From Phycisphaerales bacterium (lineage in GTDB: Bacteria > Planctomycetota > Phycisphaerae > Tepidisphaerales > Tepidisphaeraceae): a stretch of 39,332 nucleotides of DNA. Below the pieces are notes generated by a model. The model was given only the letters and a program-made list of their open reading frames with translations, was not told the origin of the DNA and ran no database searches. Each line of letters starts with the position of its first letter. The first letter of the stretch is position 1. The DNA lies in the NCBI GenBank assembly GCA_020847545.1, contig JADLBV010000039.1:1-39332 (forward strand). Direction: 5' to 3'. This document shows, one piece after another, positions 32,374-39,332 of this stretch. A program made the position numbers and the translations under genes.

Positions 32374-34155
32374 TCATTGATTATCCAGCATTTTCGCTTC
32401 CTTTGCCAACTGCCCGAAATCATACTTCACATAACCCCGATCCGCCGCCGGGCGGTCGTGGTCGGCGTTGGCGATATAGACCACCCCATCCTGAGGCACA
32501 AACAGCACATCGTGCAGGTTGCTCTTCATCGCCACCGGCCGGGCCATCAACCCCATCGCGCTGGCCGCGTCCAGCTTCCCATATCCCTCCTCCACACGGT
32601 TTCGCAGCGTCTGCAACCGATCACTGGCGCTCATCAACACCGTATCGGCGATCCCCGGCCCCAGTTGCGGGTGCGAAGCCCCCTTTTCGATGAACTCAAT
32701 TTTCTCCGGCGTCGCCGCAACCCCCACCGCATCCGGAATCTTCCCATCGGAAAAGACATAATAATATTCACACGTCCGCGGGCTGTTGCTCCAATATTGC
32801 TTGACCTGCTCCAGCGTCGAACAATCCTGCAGCGCCTCCCGCATCATCGTCGCCATCGGAACCCCATCCCAGTTCCCCTCGCCACGCCCACCCATCTCTC
32901 CCAGCGAAATCTGCTGGTCGTTCATCCCCGACACCACGCCCATGAAGCCCGCATAGCCGGCCGCGACAAAAGTGTGTTTCCCCGCCAGCGCGATGACAAA
33001 CGTCACACACGCATCCTGCAAACCGATCATCGTCATGTAATCCAGCACCCTCCCGTGATACAGCTTGCCATCAACGGTCGCCTTCCCCATCACCGCGAAC
33101 CCGCTGCAATGAAACAGTTCCGGAAACACATTCGCCAGCCGCATCTGTTCACGATCCAGCCCGGCCGCATCGGCGGCCGCATCCATCTCCGCGATCTCGT
33201 CGGCCGGAATATGTTTCTCCAGCCTTCTCCACGCATTGCGCAGCGAATCCAAAAACCATCGCCCATCGTTCAACGTCGATGCAATGCCGACAATCCCCAG
33301 CACCGAATCCTGACACTTTTTCATCTCGGCCGCGATCAACTGTCCCTGTGCCGTACCGATCTGCTCAGGCGTTCCTCCCAGCAGAACCAACCGCTGATCC
33401 TCCACCCAGCGCAGCTCCCCATGCGCCACCTTGGCGGACTTCCTTGCCGGGTTCTTCAACGCCACCGACGGCGCCAAAACCTCCAGCCCGCGTCGAATCC
33501 CGCGCACCACCAGCGTCTCCATCTCGGTGCGATCCACCTTCTGAATCGAATACCCCTGCGGAATCTCCCCCGGCTGTTCATCGACCCCCAACTCCACCCG
33601 CCGAACCTCAACCACATCCTCCCCCCGCGACAGCCGCAGATGCTCCGCATCTACCTCCAGATTCGCCCCCAGTTTTGTCCGTTTCGCCAGATATTCCCCC
33701 GCCAGGATCGAAATCATCGCCTCGCTGTTGCCGCTCAACAGTTGAAAATAGGGCCGCACCATCGTGTCCTGATCGATCAGTCGATCCATCAACCCCACCG
33801 GCGACAACGTATCAACTCCGCGCACCTCACCCTCGGCCACAATCGCCGTCCGATGCGCCGGCAGCACCAGCACCGTCCGACCGGCCGTGCGAATCAGCCG
33901 AAACGGAAACTGCCCATGCTTCAGCTCCACCGCCATCGTCTGCGCATCCCACCGGCGTAGTTGCGCCTGCATTTTCTGTCCATCCACCTGAATCGACGCA
34001 TCCACCCCGAATCGCTCGACCCCGCCCGACAACAGCTTCGCCCAGGGCATCAGCTTTTGCGTCAGCTCCGCGGTCTCGTCCGCCCAGGTCCGCGCCGGCG
34101 CCACCAACAGCAACGCCGCCAACATCACCAGCCAAATCTTCGCAATTCGCATCAT
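32374..34155 (-). CDS. Secreted C45-type autoproteolytic acyltransferase/hydrolase
   Basis: This 593-residue protein has a signal peptide (residues 5-25), an N-terminal domain of about 230 residues of unknown type, and a C-terminal half resembling the C45/acyl-CoA:6-APA acyltransferase-like NTN hydrolases. The likely nucleophile is Cys350 in LFHCSGFAV, followed by DGKLYHGRVLDYM, matching the family's DGxxLxGRNxD pattern; self-cleavage before the Cys is expected. It probably cleaves or forms amide bonds in the periplasm. The open frame reaches 34191, but ATG 34155 after GGGAG starts right at the signal peptide (a second ATG follows at 34152). The fusion with the N-terminal domain makes it longer than simple members. 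Confidence 0.75.
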   Translation of the reverse strand: MMRIAKIWLVMLAALLLVAPARTWADETAELTQKLMPWAKLLSGGVERFGVDASIQVDGQKMQAQLRRWDAQTMAVELKHGQFPFRLIRTAGRTVLVLPAHRTAIVAEGEVRGVDTLSPVGLMDRLIDQDTMVRPYFQLLSGNSEAMISILAGEYLAKRTKLGANLEVDAEHLRLSRGEDVVEVRRVELGVDEQPGEIPQGYSIQKVDRTEMETLVVRGIRRGLEVLAPSVALKNPARKSAKVAHGELRWVEDQRLVLLGGTPEQIGTAQGQLIAAEMKKCQDSVLGIVGIASTLNDGRWFLDSLRNAWRRLEKHIPADEIAEMDAAADAAGLDREQMRLANVFPELFHCSGFAVMGKATVDGKLYHGRVLDYMTMIGLQDACVTFVIALAGKHTFVAAGYAGFMGVVSGMNDQQISLGEMGGRGEGNWDGVPMATMMREALQDCSTLEQVKQYWSNSPRTCEYYYVFSDGKIPDAVGVAATPEKIEFIEKGASHPQLGPGIADTVLMSASDRLQTLRNRVEEGYGKLDAASAMGLMARPVAMKSNLHDVLFVPQDGVVYIANADHDRPAADRGYVKYDFGQLAKEAKMLDNQ

Positions 34156-34171
34156 GGTCTCCCGAATCGTG

Positions 34172-35128
34172 TTATTTCTCCGCCGGCGCATTCAACAGAT
34201 GCCCGCGCAAAAATTCCGCCGTCCGCGCCAACACCGATGGCAGAAAAATCGCCACCGAATAATGATCCCCCGGCAACATCAACAATTCCGCATCCCCATA
34301 CGCATGGTTCAATTTCATCGTGCTGTCGGTTGGAAACACCTCATCATCCTTCGCGTTGACCATCAGCACCCCCTTGCCGCGCTGTGGCGTGGCATACGTC
34401 AACGGATCGACCGGCCGCAACATCTCCCTGGTCCACTCCAGATCATGCCCCATCCCGATGATGGCATTTTTCAACCCACGGGTCTCCCTCGATCCATGCC
34501 AGACCACATCCGCCAGATCGCCCCCGCACAGCACCAGCACCGCCGCCGAAAAATGATCGTCAATTGAATACGTCACCGAGGCGACGATGCTCCCCAGTGA
34601 AATCCCCACCAACCCCACCTTGTCCGGATCGATGCCGCGCTGGCTGACCAGCCATTGCCTCAATCGTCTCACATCCGACACCGCCTGATAAGTCCCTTGA
34701 AAAAACAATTTCAATCCCGTCTTCGGATCCGCCAAGTCCATCGCATTGGCCGACTTGGCATCCTTCCCGCGATCAAACTGATACGGCATCGGCATCACCA
34801 CTCCCAGAATGCCCTGATTGGCCAGATAGAGCGCAACCGCCTTTTCCAGCATCAAATTCCGTCCATTGGCGATCGGCAGCACAATCACCGCCGCCTTTGA
34901 TGGTTTTGCCGGCTCAAACCCGTACGCCAGAATGGTGTTGTTGGATTCAAATGGCGTGTGGATCGCCGATGGCATCCGCGCCTCCCACGTCGAACGCCCC
35001 GCCACCGCCTCGGTTGCCTCCACCGTCGCCTGAAAATCGGTCGGCGGCTCCGCAAAGCGCGTCGTCTGCGCCCCGGCCGGTCCACCCGCCAACCAGACCA
35101 GCATCATCAACCCGGCCAATCGCTTCAT
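34172..35128 (-). CDS. Secreted alpha/beta hydrolase
   Basis: This 318-residue protein has a signal peptide (residues 4-20, cleavage near GAQ) and an alpha/beta-hydrolase domain. The nucleophile elbow is GISLGS with Ser177, the acid is in VNAKDDEVFP (Asp261 or Asp262), and the histidine is His289 in GDHYS. It resembles dienelactone-hydrolase-like periplasmic esterases. The frame opens at 35272, but ATG 35128 with AAGG five bases upstream begins the signal peptide. The C45-type gene starts 16 bases after its stop, so the two secreted hydrolases are probably expressed together. Confidence 0.85.
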   Translation of the reverse strand: MKRLAGLMMLVWLAGGPAGAQTTRFAEPPTDFQATVEATEAVAGRSTWEARMPSAIHTPFESNNTILAYGFEPAKPSKAAVIVLPIANGRNLMLEKAVALYLANQGILGVVMPMPYQFDRGKDAKSANAMDLADPKTGLKLFFQGTYQAVSDVRRLRQWLVSQRGIDPDKVGLVGISLGSIVASVTYSIDDHFSAAVLVLCGGDLADVVWHGSRETRGLKNAIIGMGHDLEWTREMLRPVDPLTYATPQRGKGVLMVNAKDDEVFPTDSTMKLNHAYGDAELLMLPGDHYSVAIFLPSVLARTAEFLRGHLLNAPAEK

Positions 35129-35190
35129 CACGCCTTGTTCTCCTGAATTTCCCCGCTGTTGTCTGTGCATTTGAACCCTTTTGGGTTTAT

Positions 35191-35970
35191 TCACCACCCC
35201 GCAATTCGCATCAGACGATACGCCCACACGATCTTTTCCACATTCAATCGATGCGCCCATCTCGATCGCCAATCCCCATTAAAATACCGCGTCGCCACCC
35301 GAAATTGCTCATCAAAGTGCTCGCGATTCACCTCCCCCGACTTGCTTCGGGCATGAATCCGAAACCGAGCCAATTCCCGCTCCAGCAGCACCGGCTCACT
35401 TATTCTTCCCATCCGCAACCACAAATCATAGTCCATCGTATAATGCAACGACTGATCCAATGCTCCCACTTTCCCAATAAGTTCTTTTCGCCAAAACACC
35501 GCCGGCTGGCTGATCATGTTCTCTCGTAAGAGCTTTCGATAGCTGTATTTACGAAGCGAACGGTTTTTATAACGCGTCACCCCTTCTCGAATCTCCTTCC
35601 CCTGTGAATCCATGATCCCACACCGCCCGACCACCCATTGCGCCGTCGGCCGGCCGGCAAACACCCGCACCACCTCATCCAGCGCCCCCGGCAAATAAAG
35701 ATCGTCACTGTTCAGCCACCCGACAATCTCCCCATCCACCTTGGCCAAACCCTTATTCACCGCAGCCGACTGACCCCCATCCGGTTCGCTGCTCCAGCTC
35801 ACGCGGGAATCATTCAACCCATGAAGCAATTCCAACGTCCCATCCGTGCTTCCCCCATCCACCACCACCCATTGCAATTCAAATTCACCCTGCTGCGAAA
35901 GAATGCTCTCCATTGTCTGCCGCAGATAGGCGCATTGGTTCAGCGATGGCGTGATGATGCTGATTTTCAC
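35191..35970 (-). CDS. Glycosyltransferase family 2
   Basis: This 259-residue GT-A enzyme has ISIITPSLNQCAYLRQTM at the N terminus, DGGSTDGT near residues 39-46, and the metal motif NSDD near 87-90; a PAVFWRKEL segment near 148-157 resembles the acceptor loop of WfgS/WcaA-type enzymes. The start is a GTG at 35970 that overlaps the TGA of the upstream membrane glycosyltransferase gene (GTGA), so the pair is translationally coupled. The sugar is unknown. Confidence 0.9.
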   Translation of the reverse strand: MKISIITPSLNQCAYLRQTMESILSQQGEFELQWVVVDGGSTDGTLELLHGLNDSRVSWSSEPDGGQSAAVNKGLAKVDGEIVGWLNSDDLYLPGALDEVVRVFAGRPTAQWVVGRCGIMDSQGKEIREGVTRYKNRSLRKYSYRKLLRENMISQPAVFWRKELIGKVGALDQSLHYTMDYDLWLRMGRISEPVLLERELARFRIHARSKSGEVNREHFDEQFRVATRYFNGDWRSRWAHRLNVEKIVWAYRLMRIAGW

Positions 35971-37601
35971 GGCAAGGCATCCCGTTTCGATGGCCCCTTG
36001 GCCGCGGTGGCCAGATGCAATGTCCATTCGGGCCGATTTTTTCCCTGCAGGATAGTCGCAACAGATGGTGACAACGTAATCCCATGCTTATCAATGAGTT
36101 GCGACAACTCCTGCCCACCCGCCGCCGGGGGCATGATGACAAAAAATTGCGCCGGCCACGCCTCGTAATTGGAAAACTCCCGCGCCTCCACCACCCGCCG
36201 ATGACTCAGATAACTCAACACCCGCCCCATCCGCATCGGGGCGACCACCGGCATCGGCTCGGCGACATTTTTCCTTACCGCGTCGGCCAATTCTTCCATG
36301 TGCAAAAACTGACCGTTCTTATAATGCGCCAAAAAGGGTGCCCGCCGTTGCTCATAAACCATCTCGGCGGTCTTGCCGAGATTGGGAACCACCCACAACG
36401 CCAGCAAAACCCCAAACGCCAACGCCCCCCATGGACGGGGCAATTTTCGTTCAATCCACACGATCATCCGCCACCATCCATACGCCAGCAGCGGCAGCAC
36501 CGCCAGCAGGTATCTGGCCTGTGGACGTGGAACCACCACGATCATGGCGATCGTCAACCCAACCAGAAATCCCCACATCGGCCGATGTCTGATCAGTGCG
36601 ATCCCCGATCCCAAAATTACAATCGCCACCAGCACGTTCAACCATTTTGCCCCCAGCGATGTCCCAAAGGCCGCATCGGTGACCAGCGAGCCGAAAAATT
36701 TCGGCAGATTCTCCCGCACCGCCATATTCAAGGTGGGCATCAGCCGATCGGTGGCGGATTCAACCAGCGATTCCTCATACGCCCCCATCGCCCCGGAGCC
36801 GGCGTGCCGTCGAGGGTCAATCTGATAAAACGCCGCCACAATTCCAACCGCCAGCAGCAGGACAACCATTCGGCGCATCCGCCCCTGTCGTTGACGCAAC
36901 ACCGCCCACGCCGCCGTCAACACCACCGCCCCCAGCAGCGCCCACATCGCCGGCCGCATCACCACCGCCACCGCCAGCCCCAACACCAGCAGAATGACAT
37001 TCACCCACAATGGCCCCGGCTTTCGCGTAGTCTGATCGGATGGCGCGGCTTGTCGGCGCAACCCTTCATACCCGGCCAAAAACGCCAATATCCCCATCAA
37101 AAACGGCAAGTCATTTCGCAATTCAAACGCATACCGAAACACCGTCTCGGTCATCCCCACCATGCAGGTCAAAAACACCGCCATCGCCCGCCCGGCATAC
37201 AACCAAACCAACCGATACCACAACCCCAGCGACACAAATCCAATCAACAACATCACCAACTGCGCCGGCCATAAGTAGCTGGAACCAAACAACTTAAAGA
37301 CCCCCGCCCAAAGATAAGGCAACCCCGGATACGCCACCTGATTGATCTGCCCGTGATAGGTATACCCATGTCCCTCGGCCAAATTTCGGCCAATGGTCAA
37401 ATAGAGCGCGCTATCCGGCTCCAACCTCCACTGGCCATTAAACGAAGCCAGATAAATCAACACCATCAACCCCAGAAACCACCACCGATATCGGTCATAC
37501 AACCACAAAAGACCCTCCGACAACCGGCCATTGGGGCAAGTTGTCTCAAGCTCCGAATCCCGCTCGGCGTTGAGTTGGTCGATCCTCTTTGATGCACCCA
37601 T
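35967..37601 (-). CDS. PMT/ArnT-like membrane glycosyltransferase (GT39/GT83 type)
   Basis: This 544-residue protein has about 11-12 membrane helices. After the first helix it carries LEPDSALYLTIGRNLAEGHG, the luminal acidic motif seen in dolichyl/undecaprenyl-phosphate-sugar transferases. A soluble region of about 130 residues ends the protein. It should transfer a sugar from a lipid carrier to a protein or lipid on the periplasmic face. ATG 37601 is preferred over the in-frame GTG 37613. It is coupled to a GT2 gene by a four-base overlap. Confidence 0.82.
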   Translation of the reverse strand: MGASKRIDQLNAERDSELETTCPNGRLSEGLLWLYDRYRWWFLGLMVLIYLASFNGQWRLEPDSALYLTIGRNLAEGHGYTYHGQINQVAYPGLPYLWAGVFKLFGSSYLWPAQLVMLLIGFVSLGLWYRLVWLYAGRAMAVFLTCMVGMTETVFRYAFELRNDLPFLMGILAFLAGYEGLRRQAAPSDQTTRKPGPLWVNVILLVLGLAVAVVMRPAMWALLGAVVLTAAWAVLRQRQGRMRRMVVLLLAVGIVAAFYQIDPRRHAGSGAMGAYEESLVESATDRLMPTLNMAVRENLPKFFGSLVTDAAFGTSLGAKWLNVLVAIVILGSGIALIRHRPMWGFLVGLTIAMIVVVPRPQARYLLAVLPLLAYGWWRMIVWIERKLPRPWGALAFGVLLALWVVPNLGKTAEMVYEQRRAPFLAHYKNGQFLHMEELADAVRKNVAEPMPVVAPMRMGRVLSYLSHRRVVEAREFSNYEAWPAQFFVIMPPAAGGQELSQLIDKHGITLSPSVATILQGKNRPEWTLHLATAAKGPSKRDALP

Positions 37602-37730
37602 CGTGTTCCCCACTATACGTCACCACCAGCCAGTGCGAAAATTTGCCACGACGAGGTGCAATTCTATTTGCAACGATCGAGCCCAACCCGATAATGACAA
37701 CAAGCCCGCCCCCGGACCACAGCAACATTT

Positions 37731-38264
37731 TCACTTATAAGGCGGGATATCCAGCGGCAGGCCCACCCTCATGAAAAACCGGGCGAAACCTTGCGCGAGA
37801 TGCTCAAGATATGGACTTTGCAGCCTCGGTCTTTGCGGTAGCATTGTGGTATGCGCCTGAAGATATGCAAACGGCAGACTGAATACCTCGCGGAAGTGAG
37901 CGATCAACACAGATTGGTTGTCTTTAGGATCGGTTGGCGACGGCAGTAGATGCACACCCTCGATTCGGCCTTGCCTGGCCTTCTCACGAATATCAGCCTT
38001 CGCGAAATCCGACCTGACAACACCAAACTCATCCAAGGTGTAGACCCGACACAGCGCAACGGAATGTGCTTTTGGTTTGGTAAGTTTTGGCTGAATGGCC
38101 AGATCACAGCTTTGTGTCAGGATCAAAAGACGAACCTGCGCGGTAGGCAAATCCTCAACGACATCCGATATGCCGTAACCTGGGCCAAGAATCGGAACTC
38201 GACAACGGTCGAGCACGTCTCCTTGTCTTAACTCATTACCGGAAATGGAAGCCCATGCACTCAT
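37731..38264 (-). CDS. Unknown protein with a TQSCDL motif (third gene of TIGR04255 module)
   Basis: This 177-residue soluble protein is not assigned. It has a GNELRQGDVLDRCRVPI segment near the N terminus and an ILTQSCDLA motif near residues 47-55, a Ser-Cys-Asp core that I recall from other uncharacterised proteins of mobile or accessory regions. A PSPTDPKDNQSVLIAHFRE segment follows. No signal peptide or membrane helix. Its ATG overlaps the TAA of the 99-residue gene (TAATG), so it is the last gene of a coupled three-gene unit. Codon and base composition look less GC-rich than the genes at 34-37 kb. The function is unknown. Confidence 0.75.
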   Translation of the reverse strand: MSAWASISGNELRQGDVLDRCRVPILGPGYGISDVVEDLPTAQVRLLILTQSCDLAIQPKLTKPKAHSVALCRVYTLDEFGVVRSDFAKADIREKARQGRIEGVHLLPSPTDPKDNQSVLIAHFREVFSLPFAYLQAHTTMLPQRPRLQSPYLEHLAQGFARFFMRVGLPLDIPPYK

Positions 38265-38563
38265 TAATCGTCAATAAACTCGCCAACCTCATCCTCAAGG
38301 TTCATCGGGGGAAGCTGACCAATGTCTCGGAAACGCACACGAACCGTTTGCATCGGAACAAGCGGAATCACCAAATACTCGACAACTTCATCATCATACA
38401 CAGTCTGAACCGACGGCAGGTTCGATGAATGCAACCGGGCCATCGCTTCCTGTGTGACGACCGTAGCGCGTTCGTCGCTCCATGTTGGCGCAAATGAAAC
38501 ACGTCCCAGCGCTGTGGCAGCCCTGAGAAAAAGCGTATGATTGGGTGGTGCAAGTGCGGCCAT
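38264..38563 (-). CDS. Small unknown protein (second gene of TIGR04255 module)
   Basis: This 99-residue protein is not recognised. It begins MAALAPPNHTLFLRAATALG, has a beta-rich middle (EVVEYLVIPLVPMQTVRVRF) and an acidic C terminus (LEDEVGEFIDD). There is no signal peptide. The ATG at 38563 overlaps the upstream TAA and its own TAA overlaps the next ATG, both as TAATG, so expression in a fixed ratio with its neighbours is likely. Being small and sandwiched in a coupled operon, it could be a partner or inhibitor of one of the other two proteins, which is speculation. Confidence 0.72.
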   Translation of the reverse strand: MAALAPPNHTLFLRAATALGRVSFAPTWSDERATVVTQEAMARLHSSNLPSVQTVYDDEVVEYLVIPLVPMQTVRVRFRDIGQLPPMNLEDEVGEFIDD

Positions 38564-39318
38564 TATTTGAATGTCTCCTTCATCTTTTCGGTAATACAGC
38601 CCAAGAATATGTCATTCTTTTTGTCACGCAGTTGATCCATAAGCGCCCAGAATGGGCCTGGTTCTTGTGGAATGTCGTCAACGCGGAATAGATCAATATC
38701 GAGAATGACAGCGGTTGCGTTGGGCACCTCAGGCGAAACCAGTGTTTCATTGATGATACAATGCGCCTTGACATCATGGCAGGGTAGATGCAACTGCATG
38801 AAAAAACCCGCCAATTCTTGAGATAAAACCGGAGATACCTCGGGTCCGGTGCGAATCCATTCCTTCAAATCGACCTTCTGCCCCGGGATATCCAGTCGAT
38901 TGATCGTTCGGATGGCCACGCGTTGAATGGACCGTTTGCCGAACTCCGAAATATACAAATCGAAAAGCCGCCGTGCCTCTGCCTTGAATGTTGACCAGCG
39001 ATCATACGGCCGAAGTCGCGAAAAGACGAACCCGTTAATTCGAGGTTGCACAATTTGTTTGCGATCTTCAGAGATACACTGGTATCCCAGAGGCTCCGTA
39101 GCCGCCGTTTGCGTGAACCGCGGTGCCTCCGCCGTGCCAAGGTCGGCCCTCAGTTCAGCGCGAACCTCCCCTACTTTCTTTGCTTGTGGATAGTCAGCCT
39201 TTACCACCTCAACAAATCGTGCCAGACCCTCAAACGAAGGCGCCAACCCCTCGCCAAAACGGATATCAAGCACCGCCTCGGTGATCGGCGCGCTCGAAAA
39301 TGGTTCCAACTCCGCCAT
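38563..39318 (-). CDS. TIGR04255 family protein
   Basis: This 251-residue protein carries the hallmark N terminus of TIGR04255, FSSAPITEAVLDIRFGEG near residues 6-23, and the usual length of the family. TIGR04255 members are known only as sporadically distributed proteins of unknown function. A conserved-looking RVAIRTINRLDIP segment lies near 130-145. No signal peptide or membrane helix. The gene leads a three-gene coupled operon, and only 14 bases of the window lie upstream, so its promoter and any earlier operon gene are outside. Confidence 0.85.
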   Translation of the reverse strand: MAELEPFSSAPITEAVLDIRFGEGLAPSFEGLARFVEVVKADYPQAKKVGEVRAELRADLGTAEAPRFTQTAATEPLGYQCISEDRKQIVQPRINGFVFSRLRPYDRWSTFKAEARRLFDLYISEFGKRSIQRVAIRTINRLDIPGQKVDLKEWIRTGPEVSPVLSQELAGFFMQLHLPCHDVKAHCIINETLVSPEVPNATAVILDIDLFRVDDIPQEPGPFWALMDQLRDKKNDIFLGCITEKMKETFK

Positions 39319-39332
39319 ATTGTTCTATTTAC

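Noticed and set aside
36084-37274. 396-codon plus-strand open frame
   Set aside because: It is antisense to the PMT-like membrane protein, with a Pro/Gln/His/Arg-rich composition that reflects complementing hydrophobic codons.

Overview
The window looks like a chromosomal segment of a Gram-negative, fairly GC-rich bacterium, most likely a planctomycete of the Phycisphaerae type. This is inferred from four traits: a PEP-CTERM-class surface protein with a PLPAAAWMGL-type sorting tail (28616-29353); an ExbB/ExbD cluster combined with a von Willebrand A protein; heptose/LPS-type sugar genes; and several families of short AT-rich or palindromic interspersed repeats of a kind I associate with planctomycete-like genomes. 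No rRNA, tRNA, CRISPR array or recognisable transposase was seen.

Layout. 144-1087 (minus): a DUF488 protein and a single-domain response regulator. 1167-13351 (plus): a long co-directional run of glutamate racemase, a HEAT-repeat lipoprotein, a zinc-type dehydrogenase, alanine racemase and a short-chain dehydrogenase. It continues with an energised envelope cluster (vWA protein with a TonB-like anchor, ExbB-like channel, two ExbD-like proteins, a large secreted repeat protein) and ends in bifunctional HldE. 13560-28480: a surface-polysaccharide region with GmhA, a Wzx-type flippase, a Wzy/ligase-type membrane protein, six glycosyltransferase domains, a methyltransferase, an APH-fold kinase, two hexapeptide-repeat acyltransferases (one fused to a glycosyltransferase) and an SGNH hydrolase. 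Inside it lies an odd block (21420-24680) full of interspersed repeats, including an unknown gene bracketed by inverted composite repeats. 28616-37601 (minus): the PEP-CTERM protein, a CNNM/CorC transporter-like protein, three hydrolases, a GT2 glycosyltransferase and a PMT/ArnT-like membrane glycosyltransferase. 37731-39318 (minus): a tightly overlapped three-gene module of unknown function headed by a TIGR04255-family protein.

How the genes fit together. MurI and Alr supply D-Glu and D-Ala for peptidoglycan. HldE and GmhA supply activated heptose, which the downstream transferases, flippase and polymerase/ligase could build into LPS or exopolysaccharide. The vWA-ExbB-ExbD-ExbD-TPR group reads as a proton-motive-force-driven envelope machine in which the usual TonB/TolA partner is replaced by a vWA protein carrying the same S-x3-H anchor motif. 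That cluster, the TIGR04255 module and the repeat-bracketed unknown gene are the best candidates for undescribed biology. All functional statements rest on reading motifs by eye; no database search was run.
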